This document shows positions 22,326 through 29,468 of a stretch of 35,277 nucleotides of DNA, piece by piece. The translations under genes and the position numbers were made by a program. The notes beneath the pieces were generated by a model. It ran no database searches. It saw only the letters and a program-made list of their open reading frames with translations, and was not told the origin of the DNA. The stretch covers positions 1 through 35,277 of the forward strand of contig CAYRGN010000041.1 in assembly GCA_964423865.1 (NCBI GenBank). Direction: 5' to 3'. Position 1 is the first letter of the stretch. Every line of letters begins with the position of its first letter. Origin of the DNA: Leadbetterella sp964423865. GTDB taxonomy: Bacteria; Bacteroidota; Bacteroidia; Cytophagales; Spirosomataceae.

Positions 22326-23534
22326 ATGATACGTTTACTGACCCTGTTCCTTTTGATAAGCCTGGGTACTTCTGCCCAGATGATAGAAGAAAAACGACTG
22401 AAAGACCATGTGGAATACCTGTCTTCCGACAAGTTGGAAGGGCGGGGAACCGGGACGCGCGGAGAAAGAAAAGCCGGCGACTACATCATCAAAAGTTTTA
22501 AGAAAGCGGGCCTGAAACCCTATCCGGGACAAAAAGATTTTCGCCAGGAGTTTATGGCGAAGAAAGGGAGTGGGATGGAAGTGAAGGCGCATAATATTTT
22601 GGGCTATCTCGATAACGGACAACCCTACACCATTATCATAGGTGCACATTATGACCACCTGGGGAAAGGCGATCAGGGCAGCTCGCTGAAGCCCAATTCC
22701 AGGGGTGAAATTCATAACGGCGCAGATGACAACGCCTCCGGCGTAGCGGGAATGCTGGAACTGGCCCGGTACTACACTTCCAATAAGAAAACCGAAAACT
22801 ACAATTTCCTTTTTACTGCTTTTTCAGGAGAAGAACTGGGCCTGCTGGGTTCCAAATATATGGCCGAGCATTCGGGTATTAATGCAGAAAATGTCAATGT
22901 GATGATTAACATGGATATGATAGGCCGCTATCGGGAAGAAAAAGGACTCACCATCGGCGGAATCGGCTCCAGTACGGCCCTGGAGAAGTGGGGTCCCGAA
23001 TTGGGGATGTGCATGGAATTGAAATACCACCTGGATTCTACCGGTGTGGGTCCTAGCGACCATTCTTCCTTTTATCTCAAAGATATTCCCGTACTTTTTC
23101 TCTTTACCGGAGCGCACGAAGACTACCATAAACCCAGCGATGATGCTCACCTCCTGAATTATAACGGTATGAAGCTCATTACCAATTACGTGATCCAGCT
23201 GGTTTCTCACCTGGATGAGCTGCCGAAAATCGACTTTAAGAAAACGGCTAATCCCCACGCTAACGCTACCCGGAGTTCCTTTAAGGTTACCATGGGCGTG
23301 ATGCCGGACTATTCTTTTTCGGGGAAAGGACTGAAAATTGACGGGGTTTCCGAGGGCCGGCCGGCGGAGAAAGCGGGCATCCAGGCCGGAGACATCCTGC
23401 TGAAGGTGGGGGATAAGGAGATCAAAGACGTGTACAGCTATATGGAGGTGCTGAATACGGCGGAGAAAGGGCAGACGGTTTCGGTGTTGGTGAGCAGGAA
23501 GGGGGAAGAAGTGACGCTATCGCTTACTTTTTGA
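22326..23534 (+). CDS. Secreted M28 family zinc aminopeptidase with PDZ domain
   Basis: A 402-residue exported metallopeptidase. The signal peptide covers about residues 1-18 (ending GTSAQ). The M28 domain shows all expected zinc ligands: the histidine region GAHYDHLG, GADDNASGVAGMLELAR, the catalytic pair in FSGEELGLLGS, NMDMIGR and DYHKPSDD. A PDZ domain covers about residues 310-402 (GLKIDGVSEGRPAEKAGIQ). It probably trims peptides in the periplasm. The stop is followed 13 bases later by the CoA-binding protein gene. Confidence 0.93.
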   Translation: MIRLLTLFLLISLGTSAQMIEEKRLKDHVEYLSSDKLEGRGTGTRGERKAGDYIIKSFKKAGLKPYPGQKDFRQEFMAKKGSGMEVKAHNILGYLDNGQPYTIIIGAHYDHLGKGDQGSSLKPNSRGEIHNGADDNASGVAGMLELARYYTSNKKTENYNFLFTAFSGEELGLLGSKYMAEHSGINAENVNVMINMDMIGRYREEKGLTIGGIGSSTALEKWGPELGMCMELKYHLDSTGVGPSDHSSFYLKDIPVLFLFTGAHEDYHKPSDDAHLLNYNGMKLITNYVIQLVSHLDELPKIDFKKTANPHANATRSSFKVTMGVMPDYSFSGKGLKIDGVSEGRPAEKAGIQAGDILLKVGDKEIKDVYSYMEVLNTAEKGQTVSVLVSRKGEEVTLSLTF

Positions 23535-23547
23535 ACTATACGTTTAT

Positions 23548-23928
23548 ATGACTAAATTGGTGCTGAATAAGAAAACGCTGGTGTTGGGCGCCAGCACCAA
23601 TGTCGCCCGCTATGCCAATATAGCTACGCATCGTTTACTGAGTCACGGTCATGAGGTGGAGCTCCTGGGCCGGAGAGCGGGAGAAGTGGCAGGGCATTCC
23701 ATTAAAACACTTGCCGGTGAGGTCAGTCCGGATATCCATACGGTGACCGTGTATCTTTCTGAAGAAAATCAGAAGGCGTATGAAGATTTTATTCTAGACC
23801 TTAAACCTCGGCGGGTGATCTTCAATCCCGGGGCGGAAAACCCCGGATTGGAAGAAAAATTGAAATTTGCGGGGATAGAATCGATAGAGGCCTGTACCCT
23901 GGTGATGCTAGGTACAGGCCAATATTAA
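23548..23928 (+). CDS. CoA-binding domain protein (YccU-like)
   Basis: A 126-residue single Rossmann domain of the CoA_binding_2 family. It starts KKTLVLGASTNVARYANIAT and ends with the typical VIFNPGAENPGLEEKL and SIEACTLVMLGTG. It is a cytoplasmic protein of unknown biochemical role. A perfect 10-bp inverted repeat lies in its last codons. Confidence 0.88.
   Translation: MTKLVLNKKTLVLGASTNVARYANIATHRLLSHGHEVELLGRRAGEVAGHSIKTLAGEVSPDIHTVTVYLSEENQKAYEDFILDLKPRRVIFNPGAENPGLEEKLKFAGIESIEACTLVMLGTGQY
23889..23920. repeat. Perfect 10-bp stem in the 3' end of the CoA-binding gene
   Basis: GGCCTGTACC (23889-23898) and GGTACAGGCC (23911-23920) pair exactly around a 12-base loop, just before the stop at 23926-23928. 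No T-run follows directly. A second weaker pair, AACCAAA and TTTGGTT, spans 23928-23960. One or both may end the converging transcripts here. Confidence 0.55.
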
Positions 23929-23983
23929 CCAAATCGGTATAAAGATCAGTTTGTTTTGGTTATTTCGTAAGTGACCTTGAGTC

Positions 23984-24664
23984 CTACTGCTTCGTCCACA
24001 CCTCCTTGATCGGATCGCCCTTTGAGCTTTTGCCCGAGTGGATCCATTCGGTTCCGTTGACGGCTGCGTCAAATTGCAGTTCGGCGCCCACCCGGGAATT
24101 GTCGCGGGAGAAAAATTCAATGATCTCCGTGTATTTTCCGTCTTTCAGGGTGTAGCGCCCGCCGCCCGTGCCGGAGAACTCTCCGGTCTGGGTGTTAATA
24201 GCCAGCCACTGAAAATGCCCGTCGGCCATCATTTTATAGGTTCTTCGGGCGCCCGGGGTCATCTTATTGATCTCCCCCCGGGCATTGGCGCGGCCCGTAA
24301 TCACCCAAAGCCCGGTAAGTGCGTTTTGAGCTGCCTCATCCGCCCGCGTAAAAGAAATACCGTTAAATTCCAGGGCCTTCTTTTTCGTCTTCGTCATAAA
24401 CGACTGCTGCGTACCCACCACAGAAGGGTCAGCCGAATTGAATTCTACCCCAATGTGTACCGTGCCGCCTTTTTGCATTTCGTACTTCCCGCCCCAGGTT
24501 TTGAGAAAGGTATTCGGCTGATATTCAGTAATGGAAATGTAACCGTCGGTAGCCAGGATCAACGTGGTCTTACCGGATTCATGGTGTTTCCACCCGCCCG
24601 CAAGCGACTGGCTACTGGCCTGAAACGCCATCAGGCAGAAAAGAGATAAGATCAGAGACTTCAT
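23984..24664 (-). CDS. Secreted protein of unknown function (lipocalin-like/DUF4488-like)
   Basis: A 226-residue exported protein with a signal peptide (about 1-19, ending ASSQS). Two related beta-rich halves each start with a glycine-tryptophan segment: LAGGWKHHESGKTTLI near 21 and LTGLWVITGRANARGEI near 116. This suggests an internal duplication of a lipocalin-like fold. Similar proteins are annotated in Bacteroidota simply as membrane or secreted proteins. Function not known. It diverges from hisB with only 41 bases between start codons. Confidence 0.7.
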   Translation of the reverse strand: MKSLILSLFCLMAFQASSQSLAGGWKHHESGKTTLILATDGYISITEYQPNTFLKTWGGKYEMQKGGTVHIGVEFNSADPSVVGTQQSFMTKTKKKALEFNGISFTRADEAAQNALTGLWVITGRANARGEINKMTPGARRTYKMMADGHFQWLAINTQTGEFSGTGGGRYTLKDGKYTEIIEFFSRDNSRVGAELQFDAAVNGTEWIHSGKSSKGDPIKEVWTKQ

Positions 24665-24682
24665 GATGTTAAGAGTTTACAT

Positions 24683-24690
24683 TAAATTTG
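24683..24690 (+). promoter_or_regulatory. Probable -7 box of the hisB promoter
   Basis: TAAATTTG fits TAnnTTTG and lies 15 bases before the hisB ATG, giving a short leader of about 9-10 bases. No clear -33 TTG is found at the expected distance. Confidence 0.45.
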
Positions 24691-24705
24691 CCCTAAAAAA
24701 GATAA

Positions 24706-25830
24706 ATGCCTAAAGTACTATTCATTGACCGCGACGGAACCATCATTGCCGAACCGCCCCTCGATTTCCAGGTAGACTCCCTCGAAAAACTGGAGTTCTT
24801 TCCCAAAGTCCTTTCAAATCTAAGAAAAATATCCGAAGAAAACGAATTTGAACTGGCCATGGTAACGAACCAGGACGGACTGGGTACCGATGCTTTCCCG
24901 GAAGATACCTTCTGGCCCGCCCACCAGAAAATGATGCGGACCCTGGAAAATGAAAACGTACATTTTGAGGAGATATTTATCGACCGGACCTTTGAGCATG
25001 AGCACGCGCCCACCCGGAAACCGCGTACCGGTCTACTGGGAAAGTACATTGGCAATGCGGCCTATGACCTGGGCGGATCTTTTGTGTTGGGCGACCGCCT
25101 GACCGACATGCAGCTGGCCGCTAACCTGGGCGCCCGAGGCATTTTTATCGGGAAGGAATTGCCGGAAAATGCCAGCGAAGAGCAAAAGAAAGCTACGGCC
25201 CTGGTGACCGACGACTGGGATGCGATCTACGAATTTCTGAAGATGCCCGGGCGGATAGCCGAAGTGCAACGCACCACCAAAGAAACGGATATTTTCATCC
25301 GCCTGAACCTCGACGGACAAGGCAAAAGTGATATTTCCACTGGTTTAGGCTTCTTTGACCACATGCTTGACCAGCTGGCCCGCCATTCGGGCGCAGATCT
25401 CACCATACGGGTAAACGGAGACCTTCATATTGACGAACACCATACCATTGAAGATACGGCCCTGGCTTTGGGCGAAGCCTACCTGAACGCCCTGGGCGAC
25501 AAAAAAGGAATCAGCCGCTATGGTTTCCTGCTGCCAATGGACGAATGCCTGGCCCAGGTGGCCATAGACTTTTCGGGCCGCCCCTGGCTGGTATGGGAGG
25601 CCGAATTCCGGAGGGAAAAGATAGGGGAGATGCCGACGGAAATGTTTATGCATTTCTTTAAATCGTTCTCCGATACCTCAAAATGCAACCTCAATATCAA
25701 AGTGGAAGGAGAAAACGAACACCACAAGATCGAGTCCATCTTCAAGGCCTGGGCCAAAGCCATTAAAATGGCCGTGAAGCGCGATCTGAAAGAGATTGAC
25801 CGCCTCCCCAGCACGAAAGGAATGCTTTAA
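24706..25830 (+). CDS. hisB: Bifunctional histidinol-phosphatase / imidazoleglycerol-phosphate dehydratase
   Basis: A 374-residue fusion for two steps of histidine synthesis. The N-terminal HAD phosphatase has the nucleophile motif FIDRDGT (D8 and D10), VTNQDGLG, and GDRLTDMQLA. The C-terminal dehydratase starts near residue 167, with the metal motifs GFFDHMLDQLARHSG, DEHHTIEDTALALGEA and EGENEHHKIESIFKAW. The zinc-binding cysteines of the enterobacterial phosphatase loop are absent (FEHEHAPTRKPRTG here), as is usual in Bacteroidota relatives. No other his gene is in the window; hisB stands alone between two minus-strand genes. Confidence 0.95.
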   Translation: MPKVLFIDRDGTIIAEPPLDFQVDSLEKLEFFPKVLSNLRKISEENEFELAMVTNQDGLGTDAFPEDTFWPAHQKMMRTLENENVHFEEIFIDRTFEHEHAPTRKPRTGLLGKYIGNAAYDLGGSFVLGDRLTDMQLAANLGARGIFIGKELPENASEEQKKATALVTDDWDAIYEFLKMPGRIAEVQRTTKETDIFIRLNLDGQGKSDISTGLGFFDHMLDQLARHSGADLTIRVNGDLHIDEHHTIEDTALALGEAYLNALGDKKGISRYGFLLPMDECLAQVAIDFSGRPWLVWEAEFRREKIGEMPTEMFMHFFKSFSDTSKCNLNIKVEGENEHHKIESIFKAWAKAIKMAVKRDLKEIDRLPSTKGML

Positions 25831-25907
25831 TTGTTAATTGTTAATTGTTAATGGTTAATTGTCAATGGGCGTTTGTCCATCATTAACCATTGACCATTAA
25901 CCATTAA
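25827..25907. repeat. 7-bp array (TTAATTG/TTAATGG) forming an inverted repeat between hisB and DUF4097 genes
   Basis: In-phase heptamers of the TTAATnG type run from the hisB stop codon to 25868; their reverse complements (TTAACCA type) run from about 25883 to 25907, touching the stop codon of the minus-strand gene. Segments 25848-25868 and 25887-25907 pair at 20 of 21 positions around an 18-base loop. It may serve as a bidirectional terminator between converging genes. Confidence 0.88.
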
Positions 25908-26921
25908 TCATTTCTTCAGCCTCACGTCTCCGTTATTCGCCTTGATAATGATGACCTTTTTCGGGGTGTCGTCTTCCCCGATCACGGCATCGAAATATTT
26001 GGTATTGCCGTGGCTTTTGCCGACGTCTTTTTTGATTTTGGCATCTACACCCTGTCCTATAAAGAACTGTCCGTTCGTGGTTTGAACGTTCAGTAGTCCG
26101 TTAAAAGAAGGGAGGAGGATATCCGAGTAATTGGTGTTGATCATCAGTTTTTTCAGATCTGCATTGAGGTGGCCCAGTTGCAGGTCGTTGGTAAACGATA
26201 CGTTCAGTTCTATCTCTTCGCCCAGGTTGTTTAATACCGACTTCGAGTATTTAAGGATGCCCTTTATATTTTCCAGGTTTTCGGCTATGAGTACTCCCTT
26301 TTCGAAGTGGAGGTCTGCGTTTTTAGCAGTATAGATATTGATATCGGAGTTCACCGAATTCAATGTGGCGCCGATAAGCTCACGGATCTCGGCCGTACTG
26401 AACCGCATATTGACATTGCTTTTGATATTGTTGATCACGGGCGCTTTCAGGTTGCCGTGCTGTATACTTACCTGCAAAGGAGCATAAAATGCAGGCAATT
26501 CCACATCGCCGAAACTGTTGTTCACCTGTAGGGGGATATGGGCGGGCATTTGAATGACGTAATCTACCGTGCAGTAACTGGTTTTGGGATCGCGCGTCTG
26601 GATCAGGGCCGAATTGGCCATCCAGGTCTGCAGTACCAGTACATTATTCCGGACGTTATTTTTGATATCGATATTATCCAGATACCGGTTGACGAGCGTA
26701 TTGTTGACCGCGTTGGCCTTTACGGTCACCTCTACCTGGATAGTTTTCTTGTCCCAGTGTATGACTTTCACATTCCCGAACTGATTGGTGACATTAACCT
26801 GCACCATATTCCGGGCGTCAAAAGTCAGGCTGAACTGTTTTGTTTTTTCAATCCAGGCCTGGTTTTCGGCGAAGGCAAACTTCACCGAAAGCAGGATTAT
26901 TAAACCTATTGCCTTTCTCAT
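25908..26921 (-). CDS. DUF4097-like exported beta-helical protein
   Basis: A 337-residue exported protein with a signal peptide (about 1-18, ending FAFAE). It consists of repeating beta strands rich in asparagine and valine (for example NVTNQFGNVKVIHWDKKTI, VNNSFGDVELPAF), the pattern of DUF4097 putative adhesins, which form a right-handed beta solenoid. In Bacteroidota such genes usually follow an ECF sigma and anti-sigma pair, as here, and may be targets or envelope sensors of that system. The 217-base gap to the anti-sigma gene is filled by a repeat element. Confidence 0.8.
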   Translation of the reverse strand: MRKAIGLIILLSVKFAFAENQAWIEKTKQFSLTFDARNMVQVNVTNQFGNVKVIHWDKKTIQVEVTVKANAVNNTLVNRYLDNIDIKNNVRNNVLVLQTWMANSALIQTRDPKTSYCTVDYVIQMPAHIPLQVNNSFGDVELPAFYAPLQVSIQHGNLKAPVINNIKSNVNMRFSTAEIRELIGATLNSVNSDINIYTAKNADLHFEKGVLIAENLENIKGILKYSKSVLNNLGEEIELNVSFTNDLQLGHLNADLKKLMINTNYSDILLPSFNGLLNVQTTNGQFFIGQGVDAKIKKDVGKSHGNTKYFDAVIGEDDTPKKVIIIKANNGDVRLKK

Positions 26922-26940
26922 CTGTATAAAAATTTAGCCT

Positions 26941-27093
26941 TCAGTATTCAGCTATCAGCAGTCAGCCGGGCGACGCTTCGCTTATTCATTGGGGGGCGCC
27001 TAGCCGCCGGTCGGGCGACGCTTCGCTGGTGTGGCGGTTTTCTGATAGTGGTACGCCACCCGGCTGATAGTCGAATGCTCATGGCTATTTCAT
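26941..27093. repeat. Composite repeat element between DUF4097 and anti-sigma genes
   Basis: The left end carries 7-bp-spaced CAGnnnT units (26941-26966). The centre has a 16-base direct repeat CGGGCGACGCTTCGCT at 26967-26982 and 27012-27027. The right part, 27026-27093, is an inverted copy of 28317-28370, with 21 identical terminal bases (27073-27093 against 28317-28337) and a 22-base extra segment. No open reading frame of note. The remaining bases to 27138 show nothing clear. Confidence 0.85.
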
Positions 27094-27138
27094 ATGTATT
27101 CCTGTTTGTACTCCATTTCAAGCCGTTGCAAAACGCGC

Positions 27139-27624
27139 TTACATATAATTCTGTGTTCGTTTTTCGGCAATCTGAGTCTGCTGGTTCAGCAGTTCAATCT
27201 GCCATTCCAGGTTGCGGATCATGGCGCTGATCAGGGCCTCCCGGTTCGGATTGTTCGGCAATTGCCCTTTCAGATACTCAAAATCTTCCTGGAGATCGGA
27301 AAGGTCCTGGCTAAACGTTTCTTCCAGCTCCGGCTGATTACTCACCAGTGTTTCCAGGTGGGCTTTTTTCTGATCCACTTTATGGGTATAGGTCACCAGG
27401 GCGGCATCGTACTTCGCGAGGCCGGTGGTATCTTTTCCTCCCGTTTTCAGCCCAATCAGGTAACCCACACCCAGGAAGACCAGCAAAGCCGCAGCGTAGC
27501 GCAGGTAGGTGTTCCAGGGCGTTTTTTGCCGGGGCAAACGGCTCCGGATATTCCCCCACACTTCATGAGAGACCTCGTCTTCAAAGGCCTCTTTGTGTTC
27601 TTGTATATATTTTTCCAGTTTCAT
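27139..27624 (-). CDS. Probable anti-sigma factor (membrane protein)
   Basis: A 161-residue protein directly coupled to the ECF sigma gene by an ATGA overlap. It has an N-terminal cytoplasmic part of about 35 residues (EKYIQEHKEAFEDEVSHEVW), one transmembrane helix (about 41-60, YLRYAAALLVFLGVGYLIGL) and a periplasmic coiled-coil-like region (65-150) rich in E, Q and L. This topology and position match Bacteroidota anti-sigma factors; no zinc-binding HxxxCxxC motif is present. Inferred to hold the sigma factor inactive until an envelope signal. Confidence 0.72.
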   Translation of the reverse strand: MKLEKYIQEHKEAFEDEVSHEVWGNIRSRLPRQKTPWNTYLRYAAALLVFLGVGYLIGLKTGGKDTTGLAKYDAALVTYTHKVDQKKAHLETLVSNQPELEETFSQDLSDLQEDFEYLKGQLPNNPNREALISAMIRNLEWQIELLNQQTQIAEKRTQNYM

Positions 27625-28196
27625 TTTATAAAACCTCCGTTATAATCCACCCTTGTCTTGTACAGCTCCAGCAACCTTTGTTTGGCGCGGATAAATTGCG
27701 AACGGGAAGTCACCTCCGATATGCCCAGTATTTCGCTGATTTCTTTGTGGTCATAGCCTTCAAAGAGATACAGGCTCAGTACCAGGCGATATCCGGGAGA
27801 CAACTCGTTGATCAGCATTTTCAAAATTTGTATCGTATTGACATTTTCCTCAAAATCATCGTTTTCGTCTTCTGTCAGGTTTGTCTGAAGCGGGTCGATC
27901 TCCTCAAAATGAAGGCGCCGGTTCCGGAGTCGGCCAATGCTTTTATTGACTACAATCGACTTCAGCCAGGCGCCAAATGTAGAATCGCCCCGGTAATAAT
28001 CAATTTTCATAAAACCATCCAGAAACGCTTCCTGAAGTACATCTTCCGCTTCTTCTTTGCTTCCTACAATCCGCAGCGAGGTATTGTACATGGCTTTGGA
28101 ATACAGCCTGTACAATTCATACTGCGCTTTCGAATTTCCTTTACGGCATAATTCTACCAGCTTAGTGGTTTCCTCCTGACGTCTAAAAAATTGCAA
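27621..28196 (-). CDS. ECF-type RNA polymerase sigma factor
   Basis: A 191-residue sigma-70 family ECF factor. Region 2 shows KAMYNTSLRIVGSKEEAEDVLQ and the conserved GAWLKSIVVNKS; region 4 shows LSLYLFEGYDHKEISEILG and the helix-turn-helix EVTSRSQFIRAKQRL. It probably directs a small envelope-related regulon and is controlled by the overlapping anti-sigma gene. The ATG at 28196 is preceded by AT-rich DNA with a near-match to the -7 box close to the start. Confidence 0.93.
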   Translation of the reverse strand: MQFFRRQEETTKLVELCRKGNSKAQYELYRLYSKAMYNTSLRIVGSKEEAEDVLQEAFLDGFMKIDYYRGDSTFGAWLKSIVVNKSIGRLRNRRLHFEEIDPLQTNLTEDENDDFEENVNTIQILKMLINELSPGYRLVLSLYLFEGYDHKEISEILGISEVTSRSQFIRAKQRLLELYKTRVDYNGGFIK

Positions 28197-28297
28197 ATTT
28201 TATTTAGGTTTCATAGCAAAGACACCGATTCGTACGGTGATGTTGCATACTCCCGGAAAAAAACGCAAATAACCGCAAATATTTTTGAAGAATGCCT

Positions 28298-28305
28298 TAG
28301 TTTTG
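28298..28305 (+). promoter_or_regulatory. Possible -7 box upstream of the cysM-like gene
   Basis: TAGTTTTG fits TAnnTTTG. If used, the leader would be about 125 bases and would include the inverted repeat 28331-28408. No -33 element at proper spacing was found. Confidence 0.3.
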
Positions 28306-28316
28306 TCGTATACCAG

Positions 28317-28370
28317 ATGAAATAGCCATGAGCATTCAGCTATCAGCTATCAGAAAACCGGCACACCAAC
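28317..28370. repeat. Inverted copy of the 27026-27093 repeat, upstream of the sigma gene
   Basis: This segment matches the reverse complement of 27026-27093: 21 identical bases at one end, then a shared CTATCAG, a 22-base gap, and shared TCAGAAAACCG and CACACCA. The two copies face each other around the sigma and anti-sigma genes. Confidence 0.85.
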
Positions 28371-28408
28371 CGGCCTATGAATAAGCTGACCGCTGATAGC
28401 TGAATGCT
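28331..28408. repeat. Perfect 17-bp inverted repeat before cysM
   Basis: 28331-28347 (AGCATTCAGCTATCAGC) and 28392-28408 are exact reverse complements, 44 bases apart; the loop itself has two CCGG blocks (28358-28361 and 28370-28373). The arms are made of AGCTGA-type heptamers in opposite orientation. Confidence 0.9.
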
Positions 28409-28416
28409 GAAAGCTA
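28382..28416 (+). repeat. 7-bp-period repeat (AGCTGA type) in the cysM leader
   Basis: Four nnGCTGA units plus a partial unit, nearly identical to 1-34, followed by the same TATACACATGAAATAT. Here that ATG (28430) is out of frame with the gene, which starts at 28437. Confidence 0.88.
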
Positions 28417-28436
28417 AATTTTTATACACATGAAAT

Positions 28437-29306
28437 ATGCATTTAACCGATTTGATAGGAAATACGCCTTTAGCGGAGATTACACGCCTGAATCCCAATC
28501 CGAAGGTGAAGGTTTACGGGAAGCTGGAAGGAAATAATCCGGGCGGAAGTATAAAAGACCGTGCGGCCTTGAACATGATCCGAAGCGCCATGGAGCGGGG
28601 AGACATTCGCCCCGGAATAAAACTGATTGAAGCCACCAGCGGCAACACGGGCATTGCCCTGTCTATGCTGGCGGCCTTGTATAAATACCCCATAGAACTG
28701 GTGATGCCGTCCAACTCCACCCGGGAAAGGGTATTGTCTATGGAAGCCTTCGGCGCAAAAGTCACGCTGCTGGACTCCATTGAGGCCTGCCGGGATTATG
28801 CCGATGAGAAGGGGGCGCAGGAAGAGTATTACCAGTTCAACCAGTTCGCTAACCCAGACAATTACCTGGCGCATTATAAAACCACAGGGCCGGAGATCTG
28901 GAGAGATACCCAAGGACAAATCACCCATTTTGTGGCTTCCATGGGTACTACGGGCACCATCATGGGCACTTCCATGTTTTTGAAAGAACAAAGTCAGGCC
29001 GTACAGATAGTGGGTTGCCAGCCCGCAGACGGAGCCTCCATTCCGGGTATCCGCCGCTGGCCGGAAGAATACCTGCCCAAAATCTTTGACCCCCGCCGGG
29101 TAGATACTATCTTTGATGTATCTGAAGAGGAAGCCAAAACCACGGCGGTAAAGCTGGCAAGAGAAGAAGGACTTTCCGTGGGTGTTAGCTCCGGGGGACA
29201 AGCCCACGTAGCGTTCCGACTGGCGGAAACACTGGACTCCGGTACCATTGTGTTCATTTGCTGTGACCGCGGCGACCGTTATCTCAGCAGCGGGCTGTTT
29301 GGGTAA
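28437..29306 (+). CDS. cysM: Cysteine synthase B-like PLP enzyme
   Basis: A 289-residue PLP-dependent beta-replacement enzyme. The PLP lysine is K40 in NNPGGSIKDRAA, the phosphate-binding loop is EATSGNTGIALS, and MGTTGTIMG is present; VEPQP-type regions are replaced by GCQPADGASIPGI, as in CysM. It makes cysteine from O-acetylserine (or phosphoserine) and sulfide or thiosulfate in the cytoplasm. The ATG at 28437 gives MHLTDLIGNTPL, the family start. An ATG carried by the upstream repeat at 28430 is out of frame and overlaps, and might reduce initiation. No other sulfur gene is nearby. Confidence 0.9.
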   Translation: MHLTDLIGNTPLAEITRLNPNPKVKVYGKLEGNNPGGSIKDRAALNMIRSAMERGDIRPGIKLIEATSGNTGIALSMLAALYKYPIELVMPSNSTRERVLSMEAFGAKVTLLDSIEACRDYADEKGAQEEYYQFNQFANPDNYLAHYKTTGPEIWRDTQGQITHFVASMGTTGTIMGTSMFLKEQSQAVQIVGCQPADGASIPGIRRWPEEYLPKIFDPRRVDTIFDVSEEEAKTTAVKLAREEGLSVGVSSGGQAHVAFRLAETLDSGTIVFICCDRGDRYLSSGLFG

Positions 29307-29366
29307 TGATCAATTTTAATGGTCAATGATTAATGATTAATGGTTAATGATTAATGGTTAATGGGA
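29304..29366 (+). repeat. 7-bp array (AATGATT/AATGGTT words) starting at the cysM stop
   Basis: Nine in-phase 7-base units cover 29304-29366, the first including the TAA stop of cysM. The word is the TTAATGG type seen at 25827-25907. No inverted partner is present here. Bases 29367-29396 show nothing clear. Confidence 0.85.
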
Positions 29367-29396
29367 TGGATTTGTTTCCTTTCAACATAATACCGT

Positions 29397-29459
29397 CGCT
29401 CAAAGCTCACAGCTCACAGCTCAAAGCTCAAAGCTCACAGCTCACAGCTCATAGCTCAA
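29397..29459 (+). repeat. 7-bp tandem array (AGCTCAC type) before GH88
   Basis: Nine in-phase units of AGCTCAn, with C, A or T in the last position, end 9 bases before the ATG at 29469. The last units and the following AATACT match the array before ccoN (14917-14951). Confidence 0.93.
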
Positions 29460-29468
29460 TATAATACT

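Noticed and set aside
27094..28151. Long plus-strand frames over the sigma and anti-sigma genes
   Set aside because: They are antisense to two well-supported genes coupled by an ATGA overlap.
1..29459. CRISPR array
   Set aside because: The repeats are 7-bp direct tandem units without spacers of constant size, and no cas gene is present.
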